Assembly (NCBI GenBank): GCA_020086605.1
Contig: JACBWW010000008.1
Coordinates: forward strand, 27,155,172-27,219,171
Direction of reading: 5' to 3'
DNA: 64,000 bases
Source of the DNA: Lanius collurio
Taxonomy: Eukaryota > Chordata > Aves > Passeriformes > Laniidae
Below the pieces are notes generated by a model that saw nothing but the letters and a program-made list of their open reading frames with translations, ran no database searches and was not told where the DNA came from. Numbering within the stretch: the stretch's first letter is position 1; each line of letters starts with the position of its first letter. Position numbers and translations under genes: made by a program. This document shows positions 52,701 to 64,000 of the stretch, in pieces.

Positions 52701-54592
52701 TTAATATATTTCACTGAATTGATAAATTTAGCCTGAAGGTCAGATAGTCTAATCTGACCTTCGCCATGTCACAAGGCATTATATCTTGTGTAGCTACCAC
52801 TGCTCTGAGCTGGAGATTTGCATGAGATGTGGTGTCATCTAGGGCAGAGTCTGTGGTCTTTCAGTAACAGCTTCCAGCAATGACAGAGGTGGTCTGGGTG
52901 AATAAAATTAATTTATGGGTACTCTCCAGGAGAAAATAATTATCTTTTTCTGTCTAAAAAGGGCTCCTAATGTAGTATCAGCGCACTGATATTGCTGCCT
53001 TGCTATGACATTGTAAAGCTCTGCAAGGGAGGTGGGAGCAGCTGTAGTACTGCAATCTAACACACCGGTTTTACCTGCCTAAAGGCACCTCCTCTTCAGT
53101 GCAGCCTCCCAAGGATGCTGCTAGAACATTGTTGTAAGCCATGCTGTTGTGCTTTAATTTCATTATTGTTCGATTTGGCCAGCATTTTATTCACTTTCTC
53201 TGCAGTGTTAGACAGTTTGCAAAGGGGTTTAGTAGCTGTGTGGGTTACAGCACTTTGAAATTACAGTCAGGCTGCTTTTGATAATTGACCTCCCCTCCTC
53301 AAAATAACTGTGTTTATTAAAATTATCATGAGTCACGTGGAATAGTGCCTGGATCCCACTGTGTCACCACTAGGTTTTGGTTCTGGCCATTTTTGCTGTG
53401 TGAGAAGCAAAGGTAGGCACTGCTCTGGGGTCTCCCCATGGGGAAGAGCCAGCTGTCCCCTGTCAGCTCTCACAAGTGGAACAGTACCTGTCAGGATTTG
53501 TGCTAGGGGACTTGTCAAACAGAACACCATTGAAAAATGAGAAAACCATGGAAAATGGTCTCTTAACTACATTAAACACTTGTGAAACTTCTGTCATTCT
53601 GCAAAAAAACCCTGTAATTTTTACACAGTGGAGCCGTCCTCCCTGACTCAGACTGGGAAAAAGACCTATTCAATGTTACATTTTAATCATACACAACACA
53701 AAGACTTTTGCTGTGCTGTTTAAAATCCAGCTTTCTTTCAGGCTGTGTTCTGCCGGGATGTTTTCATCCAAAACGGACTGCTGAGGCTGACAGGAACAGT
53801 CTGAAAAAGCAGCTCTAACCTTCCTTCCTGACACTTCAATAGTGACACCCACTGTGGGAAACTAGGGCATAAATGCATTAACACTTGTCACTGGGAAGAA
53901 AATCCTCTCCATGATGGGGACCAGAAGAGAGTGATTCCTAGATTCATGATACAAATTGGTTCATTATTTATTTCAATCAAAGTCTGTAGGTGCTGCTCCA
54001 ATGAAAAATTAAAGTGCACTTTACAGAATACATGTGAGCTGACACCCTGCCAAACCCAAAGCCTTCCTGACCTACAAAACGAAGGAGAGCTTTGATGCTT
54101 GCTCCACTCTTTGCAAAGTCTCAGACAAACAGGCTTTGTCCAGAATTTTGACAGAGGTAGGACCTCCTGAAACAGATGCCAAACCCACTGTGTTCACTGA
54201 TGCCTTCCAGGGAAAACATCCTGTTTTTGCCTCCTGGTATTACAGATCTGCATGAAAGCAGCCCAGCTGCTTGGTCTTCTGTAAATACTTTGGACCTCAA
54301 TGGGTATCGTCTTACCCATGCCACCATCCTGTTGCATGTTGTCTGTAAGTTTAGCAATGCTCTCATCTTCCCAGATTGGTAAAAGACAGCTTGTTTCCTG
54401 CTGGAGCAGGGTTTTTCCACTCCTCCAGCTGTATGCAAATACAACATTTGTATAAATCAGTAATTGTGATCTGACTGAAGAAACACACTCCTGCTTCTCT
54501 CTCTGCTTACAGGGCAAAAGCAGTGCCCGGTAGTGTGGGAAAAGTCTGGCTTTAATACTGAGCTGTGTATTTTAGTGGATGTGCTGGTTGTA
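49743..54592. other. Intergenic or intronic DNA, nothing recognised
   Basis: No exon is recognised. A short stretch at about 52735-52800 (agatagtctaatctgacctt) recalls an ancient amniote interspersed repeat, but I cannot name it securely. T-rich and A-rich runs occur near 51015, 51648 and 52000. Confidence 0.5.
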
Positions 54593-56260
54593 GTATCATA
54601 GAATGGCCAGGACTGGAAGGAACCCTAAAGGTCATCCAATTCCAACCCACCTGCCATGGACAGGGACATCTTTCACTAGATCAGATTGCTCCCAGCTCCA
54701 TCCAACCCAGCCTTGAACACAGCTTCTCTGGGCAGCCTGTTCTAGTGCCTTGCCAACCTCACAGTACAGTATTTTTTCTTAATACCTAACGTTAGAATGC
54801 TCTCTTTCAGTTTGAAGCCATTCCCCCCTGTTCTGTCACTACAGGCTCTTGTAAGAAGTCTGTCTCCATCTTTCTTGCAGCCTCCCTTTAGGTACTGGGA
54901 GGCCACTGTTAGGTCACCCCAAAGCCTTCTCTTTCCTAGGCTGAACAATTCCATCTCTGTCTTTCCTCATAGGAGAGATGTTTCATCCCCCTAATCATCT
55001 TGGTGGCCTCCTCTGGACTGGCTCCAGCAGGTCCCTGTCCCTCCTGTGCAGGGACCCCAGAGCTGGATGCAGTGCTCCAGGTGGGTCTCAGCAGAGTGGA
55101 GCAGAGGGGCAGAATCCCCTCCCTGCCCTGCTGCCCACGGGGCTCTGGGTGCAGCCCAGGACACCTTTGGCTCTCTGGGCTGTGAGTGCCATGGCCGGGG
55201 CATGTCCAGCCTCTCACCCACAGCACCCCCAAGTCCTGCTGGGCAGGGCAGCTCTCGGTCTGTTCATGCCCAGCCTGGGCTGGTACCGGGAGTTGCCCTG
55301 ACCCAGGTGCAGCACCAGCATTTGGTCTTGTTAAATCTCATGACGTTTCCCTGGGCCCACTCCTTGAGCTTGTCCAGGTCCCTCTGGAGGGCATCCTGTC
55401 CTTCAGATGTGTCAAACACCTCACATCTTGGTGTCACATGCAAACTTGGTGAGGGTGCACTCAATCACTTCATCCATGTCATTAATGAAGATATTAAATC
55501 ACACTGGTCCCTGTATGGACTCCTTAGGGACTCCACTTGTCAGTGACTCTGAGACACTGACTGCTACTCTCTGGATGGGACCTTCTAACCAGTTTCTTAT
55601 CCATCTAACAGTCCACTCATCAAATCCATCTCTCTCCAATTTAAAGAGAAGGATGTTATCACAGGGATCATATCAAAGACTTTATGAAAGTCCAGATAAA
55701 TGAAATCTGTAGCCCTTTCCTTGTCCACTGATGTGGTCACTCCATCATGGAAGGTCACTAGTTTGGTCAGGCAGGACTTACCCTTAGTGCAGCTGAGCTG
55801 ATTGTCCCAAATCACCTCCCTGCCCTCCATGTGCCTTAGCCAAGCTTCCAAGAGGCTCTGTTCCATGATCTTCCCAGGCACAGAGGTGAAGATGACCGGT
55901 AATTCCCAGGGTTCTCTTTTCTACCCTTTTTAAATATGGGTACAATGTTTCCTCTTTTCCAGTCACCTGTGATTTCACTTGACTGCCATGACTTTTCAAG
56001 TATCATGGATTAGCCAATTCCCTCAGGACTCTGGGATGCATCTCACTGAGTCTCATGGACTTACAGACGTGGTGGTACATTATGTACATTATGTATTCAG
56101 ATGGTCATGGAGCTGATCTCTGCTTAGAGTGGGAGGGACTTTGGTCGCCCAAAGTCTCCATCCTGCTGTCCATCCACTTGAGGGATGTGGGAAGAGAGGT
56201 TGCCAGTGAAAACTGATGACCAAGATCTGTCTGGGTATTTGCTCTCAGTACAAAGATCGA
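54593..56260 (-). mobile_element. CR1 retroposon with reverse-transcriptase remnant, reversed
   Basis: This is the longest CR1 copy in the window, about 1.67 kb, on the minus strand. Its 3' end is at the left (gtatcatagaatggccagg, about 54593). Reading right to left, the ORF2 remnant shows reverse-transcriptase features typical of CR1: [19 protein letters not shown], then [20 protein letters not shown] and an [11 protein letters not shown] segment (residues of the catalytic palm region). After frame breaks come [16 protein letters not shown] and the 3' UTR. Stops and frameshifts make it inactive. The right end fades near 56230-56260. Confidence 0.92.
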
Positions 56261-59200
56261 AAAGAGACTTCAGAATCCATGGGTTTTGAGAAACCTTCTG
56301 TCCAAAGTCTGCAGCAAAACACAAACCCCAAAGGCTTTGCTTACTTAATGGCACCCTAATGCTCTGATGCACATGGTGCAGCTCCTTTGTGTTCCCTCTG
56401 CTGGGGAGGAGGTTGATGGGACCCCTGGTAGCCACTGCTCATTGTAGTGCCTGGCTGTCACCCATCAGCTTTAATCAGGGCTGGCAGGAGCTCTGATGGC
56501 AACTGACCGTGTGTTAAAGACTAAAGTCCCTGTCTCATCTGAACTCAGCTCCCTTCGCGAAGGATTTCAAATGACAAGTGGGATAGGTATTAAACTTTAA
56601 CCAGTTGTTCATCTTTAAAATCTTAATCCTGTTCTTATGCTGTTACCTGTTTTCCCAGAATGCCTAGGTTTGAAGGACAAGAGTGATGACCACCTATCTT
56701 GTGGTCATCCCAGATCTGCAGTGCCGGTGTCCAGTCTTCAAGCCCTCCTCACAAGTGTTTCTGCTGGGAACATGCTCACCATCTTTATCTGGGAATACAA
56801 ATATGCTGAATTCAGGCCAGCTTTCAGTTTTCCTCCCAGGCTCCCAGCCCTTCCCCTTCTCTTAATCATCTTCCCCACCTTTTATTCCTCTGTACCACAG
56901 AGCAACCTTCCTCCATATGGGTTGTATTTGGATCTTCCACTTCTTGGGGTGAGGAGCTGAGCAGAGAAATATCTCCATTGCTGTGACGGGGCTTGGGCTG
57001 TGAGACAACATGTGGCGCATCCTATTCCAGCAGGCATCCATCTCCCCCCTCTTACAGAGTAAAAGACATCCTCCTCTTTATCTTCTGAATAAAGCTACAA
57101 GCATTTCTGTATGGGAAATCTGTCCCATAACTCAGCTGGAAATGAATAAATGCAGCAAACAAATGGGTGGCACCGTTCCAAAATGCACAGTTATTCTGGC
57201 TGGTGCACCGTGGCTGCTGAGAGGTGTGGGGCTCTGGGGAGCGGGGTGTGATGGCCTCGGCTTGGCCTGCAGCCTTGTCTTTCAGGCCACGTCCACAGGC
57301 TCATCAAAGGATTCAAACCTCTGTGCAGTGAGTAGTCTGAAGTGTGGTGAATCACAGCTTCTGGATGTGTGGGGTGGAAGGGACCTGCTGGGTCACCTGT
57401 GCTTTACTTTCAGGAGGATTCTTCCTAATTAGCGCACGACCCATGACTGCAAGATGTCTTATGTGGGTGGTTGAATAAATTGCTGTCCTCTCTGTGAGAC
57501 ATGAAAGTGTATCTACTAATGTGCCTGTAAATGTCTCATCTGTGAGGTTGTTATTTACTGTACTATTGTAATGCAAATGTTTGTGGTATGTTTGCATTGA
57601 TCGCACAGACAGTGCACACAAATTTTATTTCTTGTGGTATTTAGGCTTGCTTTTTTTCCCTTCCTGCTGTATCTGTTCTGTTAGACACTATATAATAGAA
57701 ATTTCTTGAAGTGTAATTGCCTGTCACTCAAGTGCCATTTTACAATACAGAGCTGTATCAATTAAAAGATTCTTCCTCCTCCAATTAATTTTGATTCTTG
57801 GGGTAGATAGCATTGTTTGTCTTCAGAACATTGCACTAAATCATTTGGTGCTTTGTACATTTGTTTACTTTTAAATGTAATCTATGTGAAAGGTAATGGC
57901 CTGTAGTTACAGCTGCAGAAAAGAACATTCATTGTCAGAGTCTTCTGGCTGGCTGTGGTGCTTCTAGCATTGATGCAGCCTGACTGCTCCAGTGTGGTAG
58001 ATGTGAAATCACTGGTTGTACACAGCCAAAGAGGGGGCAGCTGCCCTCTCTTCATGGGCATCTTGGGGAGGGAGGGAAAGGTTTAGGTGTCACTGTTGGA
58101 AGTTTCCTAAATGAACTATTTTCTCAAGTTTGTCAGTCTGAAGACCAGTATGTCCTACATGACTCTTGTGGATGCAGGCAAGTGCCAGAAATGGTAGCTC
58201 AGCTTGAGAAACACAGGAAAACTGTTTAGAATTGGTATTTCTTGTTGGAGTGGTCCTCCAATGGAGTCGCTTTTCAGTGCATACAGACACTTTGGAAAAC
58301 TGAGCCTGTGAGTAGGAAGCCTTGACTGGAGACAGCCTGCTTTGAGATTAATGATTTTATCTGTGGCCTCTTAATACCTCCTACAGATGGGATGATAGCT
58401 CAGGGGTAATCTCTCTGATGGGAGGCAGGAAGAACTTCTGTTTGGAAGGTATGATATAACATCTTTTAGTGTCTCTCTTCAGTGTTCGTTGGGGATAATC
58501 CTACCTTGGGGTAAGGGATGGCCTTAAATTTGATGGAGATTGGATTAGGTGCCAACTGATTTAGGTATATAATCTATAAAGAATAAAACTATTAGTTTGA
58601 GTTATGTAAGTACACAAGGAAATATATTTTGAACTTCAGGTACTATTAGATAGTCAAGACAGTGGACATTATGTTAGCTACTGGCAATGATACTGCCATG
58701 GGCTCATACTTGTAGGGATCTCTGTATCCATTGATTTTTTGTTGTGGGTGGGAGGGAGGTGGCTGTTCCAAGAACTACTGTATGCTGCTAAAACTGATTA
58801 CATAATTATTTTTTTATTTGTAGCAAACTGTTAGTCTGTCAAAATGGAACTATAGGTTTTCTCTAGAAGACCTAATACTTGCCTTAAAATCACCTGGTTT
58901 CATTGTGGTCTGTAGTTGCCTGGAGTTTGCCCAGCTGCACTGACTACCAAAAATAGTTGGTATTTCAAGGCCATTGTGTGGGCTCTGAGTGTCAAGGTGT
59001 GTACAGGTTGTGTTAAGAATCAACATCACTTATTTGGGGGGAAAAAACGATCCATTGGGGCCCATTTCTGCTAAAGCCAGAGCAAACCTGGAACAAAACC
59101 CCATGTCTTTTACAGTCATCTTTTTCTTTTAGCTCCCACGTCCATTTATTTCATGATGCTGTAGGCACTGCAGGGACAGTTTGCTCTTCCTCTACTGCAC

Positions 59201-62200
59201 TCAGAAACTTTCTGTTTGCTGGGAGGTGCCTTTGGCAGCTTGCATTGAGGAGCTAACTGTTATTTCAGTTTAAATGAACACTGCTTCCCTTAAATAAGAA
59301 CTTGTTCAAACACAGTCAGGTTAAAAACCAACTAAGAGTCTTTATGGAAGAGCTTCCAGTTTAAACATGGCCTGGCAGGGATGTGCACAACTTTGCCAGC
59401 ATTTCAGAGAGGTGACCCTTTACAGTGGTGTCCCTGTCTCCTTGTCAAAGGTGCTCAGAAAAGAGAAGGTTCTCAGTTTCCCTTAAATCAGGCCAAATTT
59501 TGAAGGGATAGTGAGAAAAGTGGCCTATCTTGTGCTGATACAAAGTGAATGCAGGTTTTTTAGAGACCTGCTTGTTTCACTGAAGAGTGTGTAGGAATAA
59601 TCATCTGTGGTGTGTTGGGAAAGACTTACAAAGTTATTCAGGACAATAAGCAGCTGCTTATTCAGGGTGCTGGCATGCTTTATTCTGGCTACCTGGTGGT
59701 TCAGGTATAAGCTGCTGCTCAGTCCAGGGCACTGTCTGAAGTGGTGTCCCAGAGGAGTTGTATGTCCATGGCTGATGGGATCAAGCCTGGAAGAGTAAAC
59801 CCTCTCCCTGTGCAAGGAGTGCTCTTGCTACTTATTGGTCTGCATTGCAGGAGCCTAAACTGATATCCAAAATACGAATTCCACCTGCCTCTTAGTTTTC
59901 CTGATCACTTTGGTATTTGTAATCCCCACTTTACGCTCCTGTTGCTACGAAGAAAGGCAAAAGAGGCAGGAGACCCTGATTATGTGCTTGAGAAGCAATT
60001 AAATGGTGTTGGAAATGCTGCCAAAACATGAAAAGCAAAGGGAAAGGATGAATCTGGGAAAAAAAAAATTATTTTCTGTTTCTTATATTGTGTGTATTAT
60101 TAATAGATGGAAAATTATTTCAGACAAAGCTGTGAATTTTGTTTGCTGTTCTAAAAACATTCTAATTTTTTTAAAGCTTCCCTCTGAGTATTAGGGCCAA
60201 CCTCATTTCTCAGCTAGATATATTCATCTCTGTTAAATGCAATGGACAAAATCTACGAAACCCAACTGCTTAACATTATAAGCAGCTTGCATAAACATGA
60301 ATTATTAAGGTCACAAAAGCTCCTAGAAACCAGCCGAAATGAGTGCACTGTTGCGCTTCTTTTTTCAAAACATGCATTAATTAATAAGGGGCTAAGCACT
60401 CAGACTGTTTCTCCCCCCCCACCTCCATCAGATTTTGCTTTCATCAAGTGGAGGGGAAAGTGTCACTTCTTTCTCTTCCTCCTCCCTTTTGTCTGGCTGG
60501 AGCACAGGAAGGTGCCAGACTCCATCCTTCACATGCCAGTCATTCACAGCTGTGATGCCCTAAAATGCTCAAGTAGGTTGTGTTGGGGCTATTACAACTC
60601 AACACCCCCTCCAGAACGGCCAGGGTTTTCATTTCATGTCTTCTTGGACTGCCAGAATAGGAGCAGGAGTCTGAAGAGAGGCTGCCCGGAGCTAGAGAGT
60701 AGTCACATCCACATGTTTGGGTCGTGCAGAGAGGGCAGGGTGCTCACAGGAGAAACATGGAAGAGAAGAAGACAATGAGGGGAATGTGGTGCTAGTGAGA
60801 GGTCCCATCCCCTCTCTGGAAGCACCACACACCCCCATTTGTGTACGTGTGGGCATCGTGTCATATGCTGGTCCCCTCCATGTGTCACATCCCCTCCTTT
60901 CACGTGCTGTGGGCACAGGTGGCACGTGGTGGCCATGGGGGTATCAGAGCTGTAGGAGCATTTGGTGGGAGCTCCTCTCCAGCCCTTTGCAGCATAGGAG
61001 ATAATTCCAGCAGCTTGATTGAGGAAAGGGCTGCTGTGACTGAGGGGCCAAGCCCTCCTTGTGTTGCAGTCAAAGGACATGTCAAGTTCAACACAGGAAG
61101 ATACTCACAGTGAGGAGCTGGAGAAGAATAAAAAATCCAATAACAGTGTTAATTTTTAAAATTAATTAATTCAGTTGCTATGCTGGCTGTAGAAGAGGCA
61201 AGTCATATTAACTGTGTGGAGGGAAGAGGTTGCAGTGTCCGAGTGGGAGTTGAGGAGAACTCCAGTGGTGGGTGCTGGTGGTGTGGATGGTAGGGGAAGG
61301 CTGAATCTTGTTGGGCTTACACAGGAGGAAGCAGCTCAGATGGAGAGAGCTTACTCATGGAACTCTATGTTTAGGAGAGGGGATGCCTTCAAAGACGGTC
61401 CTAAAATGTCAAAAATATCACAAATGAATATTGCAAGTGAACTTGTGTATAAGGTGGTTGAGCCTTGGTGTCCTGGAGATAGCAAATGGCTTGAGACTTT
61501 CTTACCTGGTTAGTACTGTAAGTAAACCCTCTGAGGCACCTCTCTGGGGCTGTCAGTGTGGAGAAGGTGGGGATGAAGGCTGATGGTTGGCATCTCTGCG
61601 CTCTGTGGTCCTGGTATCTGGAGAATAAACTCAGGCAGGGAGGGTTTGGATTGTTGAGCCCCCAGAAAAACAAAATCTTTACTTTTGGCCTAGCTATGAC
61701 TCCATTTTGCTTGGTGCCCTAATGAAATACAGCACAAGTGCCAGGACATCTCATGTAGTCTTCTAAAAATCTTCCCAGGTACCACACCTGCGCTTCATCT
61801 GTGAGGAATCTAATTTCTGCAGCCACTAGAGAAGCAAGTATGTTCAAAGAGACTTGAAGAAACCGTGTTCAAGGAGACACAAATGTTAAAGCCATTGTTC
61901 AAATGCTTCTGTTTTGGGGTGGGTACCTAGTTTTAACTTCCCAAACAGCAAAGAGGTTCTTTGGGATGAGTTTGGAGGGAGGACCTGCCTCCACCATGCT
62001 GTGAGATGGGACACAAAGGTCACAGTGCAAACATTCACACCAGAGATTAATATTTATCGGGCCTGACTTGTTAAAAAATCAAGAAAAATGTTTGTGCTGT
62101 GCTTCGTTCCAGCATGGGCGTTGAAAATTAGCCTCATCGAAGGCTGCTTTTGATTTAAAGTAAAAAAACTCTAAGCAACAAAGGAGCTTTAAAAGAAGCA

Positions 62201-62807
62201 AAGACTTGACATATTTGTTAATACTCAGGGTAGCAATGCATTAATTTTAAGGCATGCTTTTTATTTTTTTTTCTTAAATAAAATGAGGACACTAATTAAA
62301 ACTAATCCATTTATAAATCTTTCCACATCCAATTTTAAAGCGTAAATAAAATATTTGCTTTGTCTGTCCCTTTTCTCATCCTAAGACAATACAGACTATA
62401 TAACTTTTAACTCTTTCAGGTAATGAGCAGATAAAGCTATCTTTAATGATTTGCTAAAAGTTATAAAAATGGAGGTAACTTTTAAAGTGCAGGAAGGATG
62501 GCTGTAGAAATGTTGGGAGTGCCTTAAAAAGGGTTTTAATGCTTGCCTTTGGGATCTGCAAACCTGAGCAATTTCTTGCCCTGGCTGCCTCACTGTCCTC
62601 CATTCCCAACCCTTTCACAAATACGACCTGTCTGTTGGCTGCCTTCCTTGATGTGCATTTTTCAGTGAGGTAATTTGCATTATAAAATACATAGGGATGA
62701 ATTTACTCCAGTTTTGCTCCCAAAGTCAGGCAGGATTTTAATGGGTGAGGCTGGAAAAAGAGAGGTGGTGAACCAATCCACAAATATACCATATTTGATT
62801 AATTTAT

Positions 62808-62839
<32 letters not shown>

Positions 62840-64000
62840 GAAAGGGGGGGGCTTGTGGCAAAGAGACTCTGTGAAGTTTTAGTTCTGTGACACATGAGAC
62901 TGCAGCGTTGCCAGTGCTGAAGGTATTTTTTTCTGTGTCTTGTTTAGAAAGGAGGCTGAACACAACCTTGGGTCTGTGATTGTTGGTAGCTCCTCAATGT
63001 ATGTTAATTAGGAAAAGACTTTGAGAAAAGTAGTACAGCTGCTGAGGGAACTACACATTCTAATTTTTTAATGTGTTCCAGATATTATCAGTTGTGCCTA
63101 CAGATCTTTGGTGCAGTTGTGGCTGTGTGAAGGATGCATGTGTCTGTGTATCACATTTGCATGTATAATGTTGGCAAACTGCTACCCCCTCCCTCTCAAA
63201 AAAAATCCCTAACAACCAAAAACCCCCTATAGGTGATACTTTAAACATTAACATAAGTTGTGTGTCTCTGTTTTGTCTCAGGCCAAAGTGAAGAGATAGC
63301 ATGGAGCACGTCTGTTGTGTGTGAGGATGCTCCCCTCTGCTTTTATATGCAGATTTTTAATAAAACAAGTACACATCTCTGCTTCTTGTCATTCCTATCC
63401 CTGGGAAGTTTCACATCCCTTGCTATCTTCTATCAGTTTTCTGCTCTTTGGTTTTGATGTCTGTTCTTCATAAATCTTCCAGCCTGAAATCTGCCCAAAA
63501 CTGCCTCCAGTGCTCCTTGGCAGGACTAAAGCTCAGCAGCTGCAGACAAAGTGAAGGTAAGAGGAGGAAGATTGCGAATCCTCAGAGAAAAATGCGCAAA
63601 CCAAAGTTATGCTGCCTTGGGAAGGAGCAGCTTGCTATGGCTCTCCTGCAGAGACAAGTGGGCAAGGAGTAGCTGCTTGGTCGATTAGCAGATGGAGAGT
63701 TTAGATCATTATTTCCAGCAGTGTTTGCACTCTAAATATGTATCCACGGAGCACAGGAGCATTGTTCCACCTTTCCCAGAGAAGTTGTGCCCAGGTAGGA
63801 GGTTTGAGTCCCCCTTACTCCCAAGGCTAATGGGATTTAGCTTCGTGATATCAAGTTTCTGGCTCTAAAAGTTGCTGAGACCTGCTGTTTTAAGCTGTGC
63901 TACTGGTAATCAGTCTCCTTTTGTGAAAGCATAAAGAGACAGATGTTGCAATTGCAAGAGTTAAGGCTCCACTGGGTGTTTGCTCGAGGTGTTCTCTCCC
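56261..64000. other. Intergenic or intronic DNA, nothing recognised as genic
   Basis: No exon could be supported. Parts at about 57610-57900, 60230-60400 and 62040-62380 are AT-rich, repeat-free, non-coding and rich in homeodomain-like ATTA cores. That is the look of conserved non-coding elements, though I cannot test conservation. A poly(A)/poly(G) run lies at 62815-62850. Confidence 0.45.
62815..62850. repeat. Poly(A) run followed by G run
   Basis: About 25 A followed by gaaaggggggg. Probably length-variable; no retroposon body recognised. Confidence 0.85.

Noticed and set aside
60242..60778. 178-codon plus-strand frame
   Set aside because: Its first part looks like conserved non-coding DNA and the peptide is not protein-like; no splice or homology support.

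Overview
The window is vertebrate nuclear DNA, almost certainly from a bird. It has spliced exons with GT/AG boundaries, long AT-rich introns, CR1 retroposons of avian type on both strands, avian endogenous-retrovirus LTRs, and two runs of N (assembly gaps). The only protein-coding gene I can identify with certainty is GOLPH3. It lies on the + strand; exons 2, 3 and 4 are present and exon 1 lies off the left edge. GOLPH3 is on the Z chromosome in chicken, so a Z origin (or, less likely, the W gametolog) is expected.

Layout: 1-15088 is the 3' part of GOLPH3 intron 1, with an old ERV LTR near 4.0-4.5 kb and a CR1 tail near 13 kb. Coding exons are 15089-15220, 20949-21063 and 24516-24940. Intron 2 holds a solo LTR (17846-18136) with a perfect 6-bp target duplication, and intron 3 holds a reversed CR1 fragment. 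The 3' UTR runs to about 26.3 or 26.9 kb. From there to 64 kb I see no convincing cellular exons. This part holds CR1 copies (28.6-29.2, 34.8-35.5, 41.0-41.1 and 54.6-56.3 kb), simple repeats, two CpG-rich blocks (38.5-39.3 kb, and 49.1-49.4 kb running into a 375-N gap), and several AT-rich stretches that look like conserved non-coding DNA.

The most unusual object is a compact 2.4-kb proviral structure on the minus strand at 30571-32948. Two LTRs, each starting TG and ending CA, are flanked by an identical 6-bp duplication (ATTAAC). Between them are, in minus-strand order, a PBS-like sequence, a short gag matrix-like start, a GC-rich block, and a Y-box-type cold-shock domain with RNP1 and RNP2 motifs intact, followed by a polypurine tract. 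No pro, pol or full env was seen. The gag-like and cold-shock segments share one reading frame, interrupted by four stops. This looks like a defective retrovirus that captured a cellular Y-box gene, organised like the gag-onc genomes of acute transforming retroviruses. The intron 2 solo LTR belongs to the same LTR family. I know of no description of this arrangement, but I could not search for one.
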